From: Aquificota bacterium
GTDB lineage: Bacteria; Aquificota; Aquificia; Aquificales; Hydrogenothermaceae
Length of the DNA: 8,581 nt
Assembly: GCA_013153295.1 (NCBI GenBank)
Contig: JAADEV010000050.1
Span: forward strand, 1 to 8,581
Direction: 5' to 3'
Shown: positions 1 to 6,576 of the stretch, one piece after another
How the letters are laid out: each line of letters opens with the position of its first letter
Numbering within the stretch: position 1 is the stretch's first letter
Notes under the pieces: model-generated
What the model was told of the DNA's origin: nothing
The model's database searches: none
Seen by the model: only the letters and a program-made list of their open reading frames with translations
Position numbers and translations under genes: made by a program

Positions 1-94
1 CTGCGTGATAGGTTAGATAGCCTAATATTATCTGTGTTGTTTGGTCTACATTACTTAGTTCTATTCTTAAGCTTCTTTTTACTTTCCTTGATAC
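1..94 (-). pseudogene. tnpB: Probable TnpB (IS605 OrfB) N-terminus, partial, no clear start codon
   Basis: On the minus strand a frame open from 112 to the window edge reads ...VSRKVKRSLRIELSNVDQ then TTQIILGYLTYHA. A basic strand followed by a 'leave-the-helix' segment of this kind resembles the N-terminus of TnpB, the RNA-guided nuclease of IS200/IS605 elements. The first plausible residue is encoded by GTA (92-94), not ATG, GTG or TTG, and the frame is closed by TGA just upstream (113-115), so no standard start is visible. It directly follows and overlaps the end of the tnpA remnant, which is the usual tnpA-tnpB order. Only about 31 residues are in the window, so neither the RuvC motifs nor the zinc finger can be checked. 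It could be a decayed copy, or an intact gene with an unusual start. The TnpB assignment is by resemblance plus context and is moderate at best. Confidence 0.5.
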
Positions 95-231
95 TCCTGT
101 TCGCCTTTCGGCTCACTCAATTTAAAAATTGTCAATATACCTCTTAAAATAGGTTTTCTATACTTTGGTATCCAAACTATATTGTAAGCTGTTTGCCATT
201 TAGAATGCTTATCACTCTTCACTTCAACCAT
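79..231 (-). pseudogene. tnpA: TnpA (IS200/IS605 Y1 transposase) N-terminal remnant, 50 codons
   Basis: This reads MVEVKSDKHSKWQTAYNIVW (residues 1-20) and continues IPKYRKPILRG (21-31). That is the unmistakable opening of the small HUH/Y1 single-strand transposase of IS200/IS605 elements. The family is normally about 130-150 residues. Here the match stops near residue 34 and an unrelated-looking tail (FKLSEPKGEQEYQGK) ends at TAA (79-81). The HUH histidine pair and the catalytic tyrosine of the C-terminal helix are therefore missing and the product cannot be active. The short tail may be the genuine C-terminus joined by an internal deletion, since tnpB follows immediately, or it may be repeat-derived sequence (93-126). 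The ATG at 229-231 has no purine-rich ribosome binding site and lies in a small hairpin. An in-frame TAG closes the frame upstream (277-279). Confidence 0.75.
93..126 (-). repeat. Short dispersed repeat, copy A (inverted relative to copy B)
   Basis: The minus strand here and the plus strand at 351-383 align over 34 columns with 27 identities and one single-base gap. They share the core GTGAGCCGAA followed by GGCGA. Copy A sits exactly where TnpA similarity ends and the TnpB-like frame begins, so it may mark a deletion or recombination junction. Both copies lie in the non-core left 400 bases of the window. Confidence 0.6.
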
Positions 232-242
232 AGTATTATGGT
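227..242 (-). promoter_or_regulatory. Stem-loop covering the tnpA start codon
   Basis: A perfect 6-bp inverted repeat (ACCATA, 4-base loop ATAC, TATGGT on the minus strand) contains the tnpA ATG in its 3' arm. Structured leaders that hide the start of translation are a known trait of IS200 transposase genes and keep expression low. The pairing is seen in the sequence; its function here is inferred by analogy, and since the gene is truncated it may be only a relic. Confidence 0.35.
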
Positions 243-309
243 ATGGTAAACTAACGAGAAAAGCAAACCTTTTTAACTAGAATGGAAAAGAAAACGCTTA
301 AAGGATTTT

Positions 310-397
310 ACGGCTTACGCCGTTCGCCTGTATCCCATTGCTACTAATTCTTTGAATTAGGTGAGCCGAAGGCGAGCAAGAATGGGTTTTAGGCGAA
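310..397. other. Hairpin-rich intergenic element downstream of lptD
   Basis: Several inverted repeats are nested here. ACGGC(310-314)/GCCGT(319-323) has a 4-base loop. An outer stem TTCGCCT(323-329)/AGGCGAA(391-397) encloses CCCATT(334-339)/AATGGG(381-386), which in turn encloses a perfect 7-bp hairpin CTAATTC(344-350)/GAATTAG(354-360) and a weak 3-bp hairpin at 365-373. The result is a branched, cloverleaf-like fold. No reading frame of note crosses it. Its 3' side on the plus strand is followed by AAA and five T (401-405), ending at the lptD stop codon. It could be a small mobile repeat (MITE-like), part of the left end of the neighbouring IS, or a structured 3' untranslated region of the lptD operon. 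The sequence alone does not decide. Nothing else recognisable lies in 232-309. Confidence 0.45.
351..383 (+). repeat. Short dispersed repeat, copy B
   Basis: This is the partner of the repeat at 93-126, in opposite orientation about 225 bases away. It forms the right half of the hairpin-rich element at 310-397 and contains the small hairpin GCC-GAA-GGC (365-373). The two copies could pair into a long stem in a single transcript crossing 93-383, but they differ at seven alignment columns. Confidence 0.6.
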
Positions 398-405
398 AAA
401 TTTTT

Positions 406-2448
406 CTATAAATCTCTACTTACAAACGGCAGTTTAATATCTGTCCGTAGTATATTTATATAAATAAGGAGAGTTCTAAATGTTTTCCCTGTCGATTTGT
501 TGAAATCCTCCAAGTAAGATAGCCTTAATCTCCAGCATTTCCTATCTAAGTTTAGCTTTAGGTTTTTCCTTTGGACATAACCTAACTTAAGGTTTGTAAT
601 CCAAGAGTAGGAAGCGGATAGATTTTTATACCTTAAGTTAATATTCTGGCTTATCTGGTTTGTTGATATATCTGAGGATAAATCCTTGTCATAGGAATGG
701 TTTAAAGAGTAGGACAACCAATTAAAAATCGGGAAGGATAGCCCTGTTATAGACCTTACAATCTGGTTATACCTAAAATCGTAATATAATGTGTTTTCCG
801 CTGAGACTTTACCAATTGAGGCGTAAAGTCTGTTTTTCAAAGGTTTGAAGAAACCCTTTACCGTATTGTTCCCAATACTGTAGTATCCGTTTTTTGTATA
901 CCCTGCAGAAACCTCCCAAGATAAAAACCTGTCATCTTCAAAGGAAAGGATATTAAACAGTGATAAATCTAAATCTTTAGCTGAAGGTATCCTGTCCTCT
1001 TTATCAAAGTAAGGTAGGTCGTCCTGATTAACCTTAGACACATAGGACAGCTTAACCTGTGGTATTACAGAATGTATAAAGTCATCATACCCCTTTGTAA
1101 AAGGGTATCTCAGCTTATTTTCCACAGACAGTAAGTTTCTGGAAGGGCTTTTATCTTCTGTATCCTCCCTGTTTGTAAGCAGGTAAAATGTAGCCCTTGG
1201 GGATACTGTAAACAGGTTGGAAAATCCCCCAAAAAAGGAGTAAAGCTGGGCGTTTAAAGTGTTATCAAACCTTATCCCTGATGTTCCCTTTTCCCTGTAA
1301 AAGTATGTATCCACAGACAGGAAATCTAAATAAAATGGTATACTTTCAAATGGTCTAACCTTTTTAAGGTAAAACCTTACCTCAGGTAGCCGTTGGAGTG
1401 TGTATTCATTGTTAGGTGTTGATAGGTCGTAAAGATAATCAAAATCCACCTCTAAAGAGAAATACCTTTTATCCATTACAGCCATAAGTTGGCTTTTTGT
1501 GTAAGATTTATACTTTAGGTTAACCGCAGAGTTGTATATATCCTCAAAGAAGTAAGGGTCGCTTGGTATATCATACTTAAAGAATAAATCAAACTCATCA
1601 AGGTAAAACTTCCCCTCCCCGTAAACACGCCACCTGTTCCTTAAAGGTGATGTTTCCCTACCGTTCCACCAATCACCTCCGCTGTTTTCAGAAAACACCA
1701 TAAAGTTTGTTTTTACACTGTTTTCTTCAGAAAGTCTGTTCCTATACTCAACACCGATACCTTTACCTTGCTGGTTTCTGTAATCAAAGGTTATAGTCAT
1801 ATCAGAATGCCTTGAGATAACCAAAAAGAACGGCTGGAGATACTTAAAATCGTTATAGCTGTCGGTTCCTATCTCTGGGAAAAGTAGCCCAGTTTTCCTG
1901 TTAGACGCCGGGTATGTAAAGTAAGGGGAGTAAAAAACAGGAATATCGCAAAACTTAAAGGATATATTTTTAAAGATAACCCTGTCGTCCTTTATAAAAA
2001 CAGTTTTCTTTGCCTTTATATACCAGTCATACTGGTCAAATGGACAGGTTGAAAAGGTGGTATTGTAAAAGATATAAACATTGTCCTTTATCTGTATTCT
2101 GTCAGCTTTTATGTGGTATATACCCTTTATAACACCTTGCACATCAAAAAGTTCACCGTTTTTCCCGTCCTCAGAAACCCAACCTCTACTTGCCCTTATC
2201 TCCCTTTCACTGTCCTTTATATAAACATTCCCATACAGGTATATTCTCCCCTCTTTTTGGTGATACTCTATCCTTTCAGCTTTCAGGATTTTATCTTTAT
2301 ACTCAACAACCACATTACCCTCTGCTATTATCTTGTCAGGGGGTTTTCTCTGTATATTTTGGGCTTCTATAGAAACAGGGAAGACTACAGAAAGGGCATA
2401 GGTATTTAGCAACAGAAAGACCAAAACTGTTATTATAAATCTGCCCAA
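406..2448 (-). CDS. lptD: LPS-assembly protein LptD
   Basis: This is the outer-membrane translocon that, with the lipoprotein LptE, inserts lipopolysaccharide into the outer leaflet. The 680-residue product has a hydrophobic signal peptide (about 1-29). An OstA/LptA-like beta-jellyroll follows (about 36-130, with the EGNVVVEYKDKILKAERIEY block). Then comes the conserved LptD linker (CPFDQYDW at 135-142, FCDIPVFYSPYFTYPASNRK at 166-185, TGLLFPEIG at 186-194) and a C-terminal beta-barrel rich in alternating aromatic strands. It has just three cysteines, C135, C167 and C638. C638 lies in KCWRLRLSY, the region corresponding to the C-terminal cysteines that form disulfides in E. coli LptD, so one inter-domain disulfide is possible. 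The start is TTG (2446-2448), chosen because GGAG sits seven bases upstream and no other start occurs before residue 250. It is somewhat shorter than the E. coli protein (784). It is last in the operon, 33 bases after an LpxL-like acyltransferase, which fits a shared role in LPS. The function is very secure. Confidence 0.93.
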   Translation of the reverse strand: MGRFIITVLVFLLLNTYALSVVFPVSIEAQNIQRKPPDKIIAEGNVVVEYKDKILKAERIEYHQKEGRIYLYGNVYIKDSEREIRASRGWVSEDGKNGELFDVQGVIKGIYHIKADRIQIKDNVYIFYNTTFSTCPFDQYDWYIKAKKTVFIKDDRVIFKNISFKFCDIPVFYSPYFTYPASNRKTGLLFPEIGTDSYNDFKYLQPFFLVISRHSDMTITFDYRNQQGKGIGVEYRNRLSEENSVKTNFMVFSENSGGDWWNGRETSPLRNRWRVYGEGKFYLDEFDLFFKYDIPSDPYFFEDIYNSAVNLKYKSYTKSQLMAVMDKRYFSLEVDFDYLYDLSTPNNEYTLQRLPEVRFYLKKVRPFESIPFYLDFLSVDTYFYREKGTSGIRFDNTLNAQLYSFFGGFSNLFTVSPRATFYLLTNREDTEDKSPSRNLLSVENKLRYPFTKGYDDFIHSVIPQVKLSYVSKVNQDDLPYFDKEDRIPSAKDLDLSLFNILSFEDDRFLSWEVSAGYTKNGYYSIGNNTVKGFFKPLKNRLYASIGKVSAENTLYYDFRYNQIVRSITGLSFPIFNWLSYSLNHSYDKDLSSDISTNQISQNINLRYKNLSASYSWITNLKLGYVQRKNLKLNLDRKCWRLRLSYLEDFNKSTGKTFRTLLIYINILRTDIKLPFVSRDL

Positions 2449-2455
2449 GCACCTA

Positions 2456-2459
2456 CTCC
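2456..2459 (-). promoter_or_regulatory. Ribosome binding site fixing the TTG start of lptD
   Basis: GGAG on the minus strand lies seven bases before TTG at 2446-2448, in the 33-base gap after the acyltransferase gene. Its spacing makes TTG the credible start and gives a complete signal peptide. Confidence 0.65.
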
Positions 2460-2481
2460 AAAATAAAAATATCCATATAAC

Positions 2482-3354
2482 TTATATTATATAGCTATAC
2501 ACAGTTTCCGGTTCCCCTTCTGGTCTGGTTTTCCATCTTTTGTGAACCCAGAAATACTGGTCTGGGTGTTCTTTTACAGCTTCCTCTATAGCCTTTGTGT
2601 ATAATTGGACTGTTTCCCTAATGTCCTGTGATGTTTGTATCCTTTTTACCCTTCCCCTGTATGTTTTTGTGTTGTAGTCAAAATACTGGTAGGCAAACAG
2701 TATTGGGACTTTATACTTAATGGAAAGTCTTGCTGGGAATATTATTGTTGACGCTGGTAATGAGAAAAAATCAACAAAAACACCCCTGTGTCTAAGGGCG
2801 TTTTGGTCTGCAAGGAAAACAAGTGTTTTTCCTTCCCTTACAGCTTTTACAAAATCCTTTAACGGCTGGTCGTGGAATATGATTTTTAAACCTGCCTTTT
2901 GCCGTATCTCTGTTATTAGCTGGTTTACACCGCTGTTTTTTATTCTGTATGCAAGGGATACCACATTACCGTATTTGTAGGACAGCCCTGCTCCCCCAAG
3001 CTCCCAGTTTCCTATATGGGCGGTTATTAGTATCTTACTGCCCTTTTCCCTTAGAAGCTCTTCCCCCTCTTCTATTTGGAAAATCCTGTCTATCTCACCG
3101 CTTTTTACATATTCAGGTAGCTTTGGAAACTCTACCAGTGTTCTGCCAATATTCTGTAAAGAAAGTCTCCCAATTTCCTCCTTCCAGTGTTTATCCCTTT
3201 CTGGAAAGGCTATATCAAGGTTTCTCATAATAACAGACTTTCTGTAGCCAGCTTTCCAAAGAAGGTTGCCTAAACCCTCCCCCCTGCTAATAGCCTTTTC
3301 CCGTGGTAACCTTTTAAAGTATGAGAATAAAAGCTGGAGGATTAATCGGGACAT
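2482..3354 (-). CDS. Lipid A biosynthesis acyltransferase (LpxL/HtrB family)
   Basis: This is a membrane-associated enzyme that transfers an acyl chain from acyl-ACP to a lipid A precursor, a late step of LPS synthesis at the inner membrane. The 290-residue length is normal for the family. The catalytic H-x4-E motif is present as HIGNWE (H113, E118). Other family marks are ITAHIGNWELGG (110-121), ADQN (182-185), the FF-G/S-LPAST-like segment at 196-203 and the C-terminal HPDQYFWVHKRWKTRP (263-278). The N-terminus has a short hydrophobic anchor (about 4-14). It starts at ATG 3352-3354, sharing one base with the TAA of the Nudix gene (TAATG), with an AGGTGAG-like site just upstream, so the two are probably translationally coupled. 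lptD follows directly. Whether it is LpxL, LpxM or another member that acylates a different position cannot be told from sequence, so no symbol is assigned. Confidence 0.88.
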   Translation of the reverse strand: MSRLILQLLFSYFKRLPREKAISRGEGLGNLLWKAGYRKSVIMRNLDIAFPERDKHWKEEIGRLSLQNIGRTLVEFPKLPEYVKSGEIDRIFQIEEGEELLREKGSKILITAHIGNWELGGAGLSYKYGNVVSLAYRIKNSGVNQLITEIRQKAGLKIIFHDQPLKDFVKAVREGKTLVFLADQNALRHRGVFVDFFSLPASTIIFPARLSIKYKVPILFAYQYFDYNTKTYRGRVKRIQTSQDIRETVQLYTKAIEEAVKEHPDQYFWVHKRWKTRPEGEPETVYSYII

Positions 3355-3782
3355 TAAAGCTCACCTAACTTTTTTAATACCTCCACCGCCCTTTTAAATA
3401 TCTTTTTGTCTGTAGGATAGGAAAGATGTTTCTCCACCTCATCTATAGGGAAGAATTTAGCCTCGTCTATCTCTTCCTTTTGTGGGACTACATCTCCCCC
3501 TTTGTATCTCATAAGGTAGTAGTAAACAAACTTGTGTATTGTGGTAAGTTCCACATTATACCAGTAATCCACCTCTCCTAAGTATTCCACTATTTCTGCG
3601 TCAACCCCTGTTTCCTCCTTTACCTCCCTAAGTGCCGCTTTGTCCTTCGGTTCTCCCCTTTCAATGTTTCCCTTTGGGAAAGACCATCTGTTTTTTACCC
3701 TGATAAGTAAAATCTCCACCTTCCCTTCTTCATTTTTTCTGAATACAACTCCGCCTGCCGAAAACTCCCATTTTGTTTCCAT
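3354..3782 (-). CDS. Nudix hydrolase, Ap4A-hydrolase-like
   Basis: This is a small soluble pyrophosphohydrolase of 142 residues. The complete Nudix box G-x5-E-x7-REUxEExGU is present: G38, E44, R52-E53-V54, E56-E57 and G59, preceded by RWSFPKG (32-38). The FPKG signature and the small size are typical of bacterial and archaeal diadenosine tetraphosphate hydrolases and broad nucleotide-diphosphate hydrolases, so Ap4A or a related alarmone or dinucleotide is the likeliest substrate. All metal-binding acidic residues are present, so it should be active. It starts at ATG 3780-3782, with GAGGTGAG upstream overlapping the stop of the transporter gene, and its TAA overlaps the ATG of the LpxL-like gene. 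The tight coupling to an LPS gene leaves open a nucleotide-sugar or UDP-lipid substrate, but nothing in the sequence demonstrates that. Confidence 0.85.
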   Translation of the reverse strand: METKWEFSAGGVVFRKNEEGKVEILLIRVKNRWSFPKGNIERGEPKDKAALREVKEETGVDAEIVEYLGEVDYWYNVELTTIHKFVYYYLMRYKGGDVVPQKEEIDEAKFFPIDEVEKHLSYPTDKKIFKRAVEVLKKLGEL

Positions 3783-3791
3783 TCACTCACC

Positions 3792-5240
3792 TCACTTCAT
3801 ATATATTAGTATGAAAATAGTTATTATAACCGACCCTATAATATTCATAAAGAACCCTACCTTTACCATCTTTGATAGGGGTATATGTCTGCTACCGTAA
3901 ATAATAGCGTTAGGTGGGGTTGCTATAGGTAGCATAAAGGCAAAGCTGGCGGCTATTATAATTCCAAATGTTGGGTATAGTATATCCATATTAAGCTGTT
4001 TTAAGACCCCTATTAGTATAGGTGCAAAGGTTATAACTGTAGCTGTGTTTGAGGAAATCTCTGTAAGGAATATCATAACAACCACAAGGGTAAATATAAA
4101 CAACGCCCCCATTTCTGGGGTTATAACTGAGGCTACCTTCTGCCCTATGTAGTTGGCTAAGCCTGTTTTTGTTATCAGCTTACCAAGGGCAAGCCCCCCT
4201 CCAAACAGTAAAACTGTGTTCCAGTCTAACTTTGTAAGGTCTGAGGCTGTAAGTGTCCCTTCCCCTTTCCTTGCAGGTAGTATAAAAAGGGCTATCCCTG
4301 CCAGTATTGCCACAACTGCCTCTGGGAAGTGGGTTTTTAGAAACTGGTAAGCCTGCTGATTTCCTACCATTTTTGCTATTCCCGGTAGCGTCCACAGAAA
4401 TGCCGCCGTAAGGAAAACAAAAAGTGTGTTTCTCTCCCCAAGGGATATTTTAGGTAGGGATTTTTTTTCCTCTTTTATTATCCTTTTTATCCTTTCCCTG
4501 TCAAAGGAGAAGTTCCTAATATGGAATTTTATGTATAGTAGCAATACCAGATATGTAAGAAATGTTATTGGGAATGCAAGTAAAAACCATCTAAGGAAGT
4601 CTATATCAAAACCTTCATCTTTAAGGAAGCCTGCCCCTATTAGGTTTGTAGGTGTTCCTATAAGTGTTGTAGCCCCCCCTATAGACGCTGAGTAGGCAAC
4701 TGCCAGCAAGGAAAAAACGGCAAACTTACCTGTGTCGGGGATTTTTTTGTTTTTAAACATCTGGACAATCCCAAGTATAAGGGGCAGTAGCATAGCTGTG
4801 GTAGCTGTGTTGCTAACCCACATAGAAAGTAGGAAGGATATTAGGGAAAAGCCTGCTATAAGGCTTATGGGACTTTTTAGGAATATATCTTTGGAAAGGA
4901 GATTTAGGGCAAATCTTCTGTCAAGCCCGTGTTTTGTCATAGCTTGGGCAATAAGGAAGCTACCTATAAAAAGGAGTATTATGTGGTGTCCCAGTGATAA
5001 AAAAGCCTCCTTTACACTTACAACACCGAAAACAACTGCAAGGGACACACCTAAAAGGGCTGTCATAGATAGGGGGATAGCCTCTGTAAGCCAGAATATA
5101 ACACAAAAGACCATTATTGAAAAAACGATATGGGCGTCTTGGGATAAATCCATAGGGAGTAGGTATACAACTGTAGCCAGTGTAGGGGCTAAGAAAAAAC
5201 CTATCTCCCTTTTATACTTTTCAAAACGGGATATACTCAT
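3792..5240 (-). CDS. DASS/SLC13-family anion transporter
   Basis: This is an integral inner-membrane carrier of the divalent anion:sodium symporter (DASS, SLC13, ArsB/NhaD-related) family, which moves dicarboxylates, citrate, sulfate or phosphate, usually with sodium. The 482 residues contain about 11-12 hydrophobic segments. Both hallmark SNT motifs are present, one in each inverted half: WVSNTATTAMLLP (SNT 143-145) and EISSNTATVITFAP (SNT 397-399). Each is followed by a half-repeat partner loop, GTPTN (195-199) and ATPPN (440-444). The length fits the family, for example the VcINDY type. A charged loop (about 243-268) separates the halves. The start is ATG 5238-5240, overlapping the stop of hom by four bases (ATGA). 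Substrate is undetermined; dicarboxylate or sulfate are the usual choices. In an autotroph the gene could serve uptake of sulfur oxyanions or recovery of C4 acids, but that is a guess. Confidence 0.85.
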   Translation of the reverse strand: MSISRFEKYKREIGFFLAPTLATVVYLLPMDLSQDAHIVFSIMVFCVIFWLTEAIPLSMTALLGVSLAVVFGVVSVKEAFLSLGHHIILLFIGSFLIAQAMTKHGLDRRFALNLLSKDIFLKSPISLIAGFSLISFLLSMWVSNTATTAMLLPLILGIVQMFKNKKIPDTGKFAVFSLLAVAYSASIGGATTLIGTPTNLIGAGFLKDEGFDIDFLRWFLLAFPITFLTYLVLLLYIKFHIRNFSFDRERIKRIIKEEKKSLPKISLGERNTLFVFLTAAFLWTLPGIAKMVGNQQAYQFLKTHFPEAVVAILAGIALFILPARKGEGTLTASDLTKLDWNTVLLFGGGLALGKLITKTGLANYIGQKVASVITPEMGALFIFTLVVVMIFLTEISSNTATVITFAPILIGVLKQLNMDILYPTFGIIIAASFAFMLPIATPPNAIIYGSRHIPLSKMVKVGFFMNIIGSVIITIFILIYMK

Positions 5241-6565
5241 TTTTCTTCATCTTCTACTCTAATAAGTCTGGTTTTTTCAACTGTTATCCTTTTGTCCTCT
5301 ATCTCTTTTATAGCCTTTTGGACATTTAACTCAGATGCGGTGTGGGTAAGTATAACCAGTGGGACTACCTTGTCCTGTGTTTCCTTTGCTATTGATAAAA
5401 CCTTTTCCTTCTGTATAACAGCGGCTATACTAATCTGGTATTTGGCAAACACCTGCGACACCTTTGCAAGTATACCTGTAATATCCGGCACTGTAAACCT
5501 AAGGTAGTATCTGGTTTGGAAATCTGTATTTGCCATAGGAACAAACTCCCTATGTGCCCAGTTCATAGATGTGATTTCTATCTCCCTTCCTACGCCGAGG
5601 GCTATACTTTTTGCTATATCCACAATATCACTTACCACAGAACTGGCTGTAGGCAGACTACCTGCCCCTTTACCGTAAAACATACTTTCCCCTACACAGT
5701 CCCCCTCTACCATCACAGCGTTAAACACACCGTCCACTTTGGATAAAGGGTGTTCAGACGGTAGGAATGTAGGGTGAACCCTAACCTCAACCTTATCGTT
5801 GTGGTTTTTGGCTATAGCCAGCAGTTTTAAGGTGTAGCCTAACTCCCTGCCTAACTCCACATCAAGGGTGGATATATCCTGTATCCCCTCTATGTATACC
5901 CTTGAAAAATCTATAAAACCTCCAAATGAAAGGGAGGAAAGGATTGCGATTTTGTGGGCGGCGTCTGTTCCGTTAATATCAAGGGTAGGGTCTGCCTCAG
6001 CATAACCTAACCGCTGGGCTTCCTGTAGAACCTCTTTAAAATCCCTACCTTCTTTAAGCATCTTTGTAAGGATAAAGTTTGTTGTTCCGTTAAGTATCCC
6101 GTATATCCTGTTTATTGTGTTTGCTACCAGCCCTTCCCTTAAAGCCCTTATAATAGGGATACCACCGGCTACAGCGGCTTCAAAGCCTATCCTTATGCCC
6201 TTCTCCTCAGCGAGGGTAAATATCTCCTTCCCCTTTTCCGCAAGGAGGGCTTTGTTTGCACTTACTATATGTTTACCCCTGTTTATAGCCTCTTTCATAA
6301 GGTAAAGGGGGAAATCTATCCCCCCTGTAAGTTCCACCACAATATCTATATCAGGGTCTTTTAGTATTTCGTCAAGGGATTTTGCCCTTTTCTCCTCTGG
6401 AAGGGGGAAGGTAAACTCCTTATTCCAGTTCCTTGTGTAAACCTTTTTTAGGTTTATATCAACCTGACTTTTTTTTGCCAGTAGGTCTTTTTTTTCTGTT
6501 AAAACCTTTGCAACACCATTACCTACAACGCCATAACCGACTATTGCCACATTTACCCTTTTCAA
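5237..6565 (-). CDS. hom: Homoserine dehydrogenase with C-terminal ACT domain
   Basis: This cytoplasmic enzyme reduces aspartate semialdehyde to homoserine with NAD(P)H, the branch point toward threonine and methionine. The 442 residues show an N-terminal Rossmann fold (VAIVGYGVVGNGVAKVL, 6-22), SANKALLA (102-109), the catalytic core GILNGTTNFILT (156-167) and GYAEADPTLDINGTDAAHKI (187-206; K205 is the expected catalytic lysine). Next come GKGAGSLPTASSVVSD (298-313) and an ACT regulatory domain (about 353-430). The ACT domain suggests feedback control by threonine, as in other monofunctional enzymes of this length. There is no fused aspartate kinase. The start is TTG (6563-6565), with GGAGG six bases upstream overlapping the elbB stop codon; no ATG alternative is near. 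It overlaps the transporter gene by four bases downstream. Confidence 0.95.
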   Translation of the reverse strand: MKRVNVAIVGYGVVGNGVAKVLTEKKDLLAKKSQVDINLKKVYTRNWNKEFTFPLPEEKRAKSLDEILKDPDIDIVVELTGGIDFPLYLMKEAINRGKHIVSANKALLAEKGKEIFTLAEEKGIRIGFEAAVAGGIPIIRALREGLVANTINRIYGILNGTTNFILTKMLKEGRDFKEVLQEAQRLGYAEADPTLDINGTDAAHKIAILSSLSFGGFIDFSRVYIEGIQDISTLDVELGRELGYTLKLLAIAKNHNDKVEVRVHPTFLPSEHPLSKVDGVFNAVMVEGDCVGESMFYGKGAGSLPTASSVVSDIVDIAKSIALGVGREIEITSMNWAHREFVPMANTDFQTRYYLRFTVPDITGILAKVSQVFAKYQISIAAVIQKEKVLSIAKETQDKVVPLVILTHTASELNVQKAIKEIEDKRITVEKTRLIRVEDEEK

Positions 6566-6571
6566 TAAACC

Positions 6572-6576
6572 CCTCC
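6572..6576 (-). promoter_or_regulatory. Ribosome binding site fixing the TTG start of hom
   Basis: GGAGG on the minus strand lies six bases before TTG (6563-6565) and overlaps the TAG of the preceding elbB-like gene by one base. This suggests translational coupling and decides the start. Confidence 0.7.

Noticed and set aside
1..135. Plus-strand open frame at the left edge with a hydrophobic composition
   Set aside because: It is opposite the TnpA/TnpB-like frames, and its hydrophobicity comes from reading Lys/Arg-rich transposase codons backwards.
310..397. Cloverleaf-like fold considered as a tRNA
   Set aside because: There is no acceptor-stem/CCA arrangement, no T-loop GTTCGA-like motif and the arm sizes do not fit.
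398..406. Possible intrinsic terminator of the lptD operon
   Set aside because: On the minus strand there is no GC-rich hairpin followed by a T run just after the stop. The T run at 401-405 follows a stem only on the plus strand, where no gene precedes it.
4732..5262. Plus-strand open frame of 176 codons opposite the DASS transporter
   Set aside because: Shadow of the transporter's coding strand; no recognisable domain and no upstream initiation signals.
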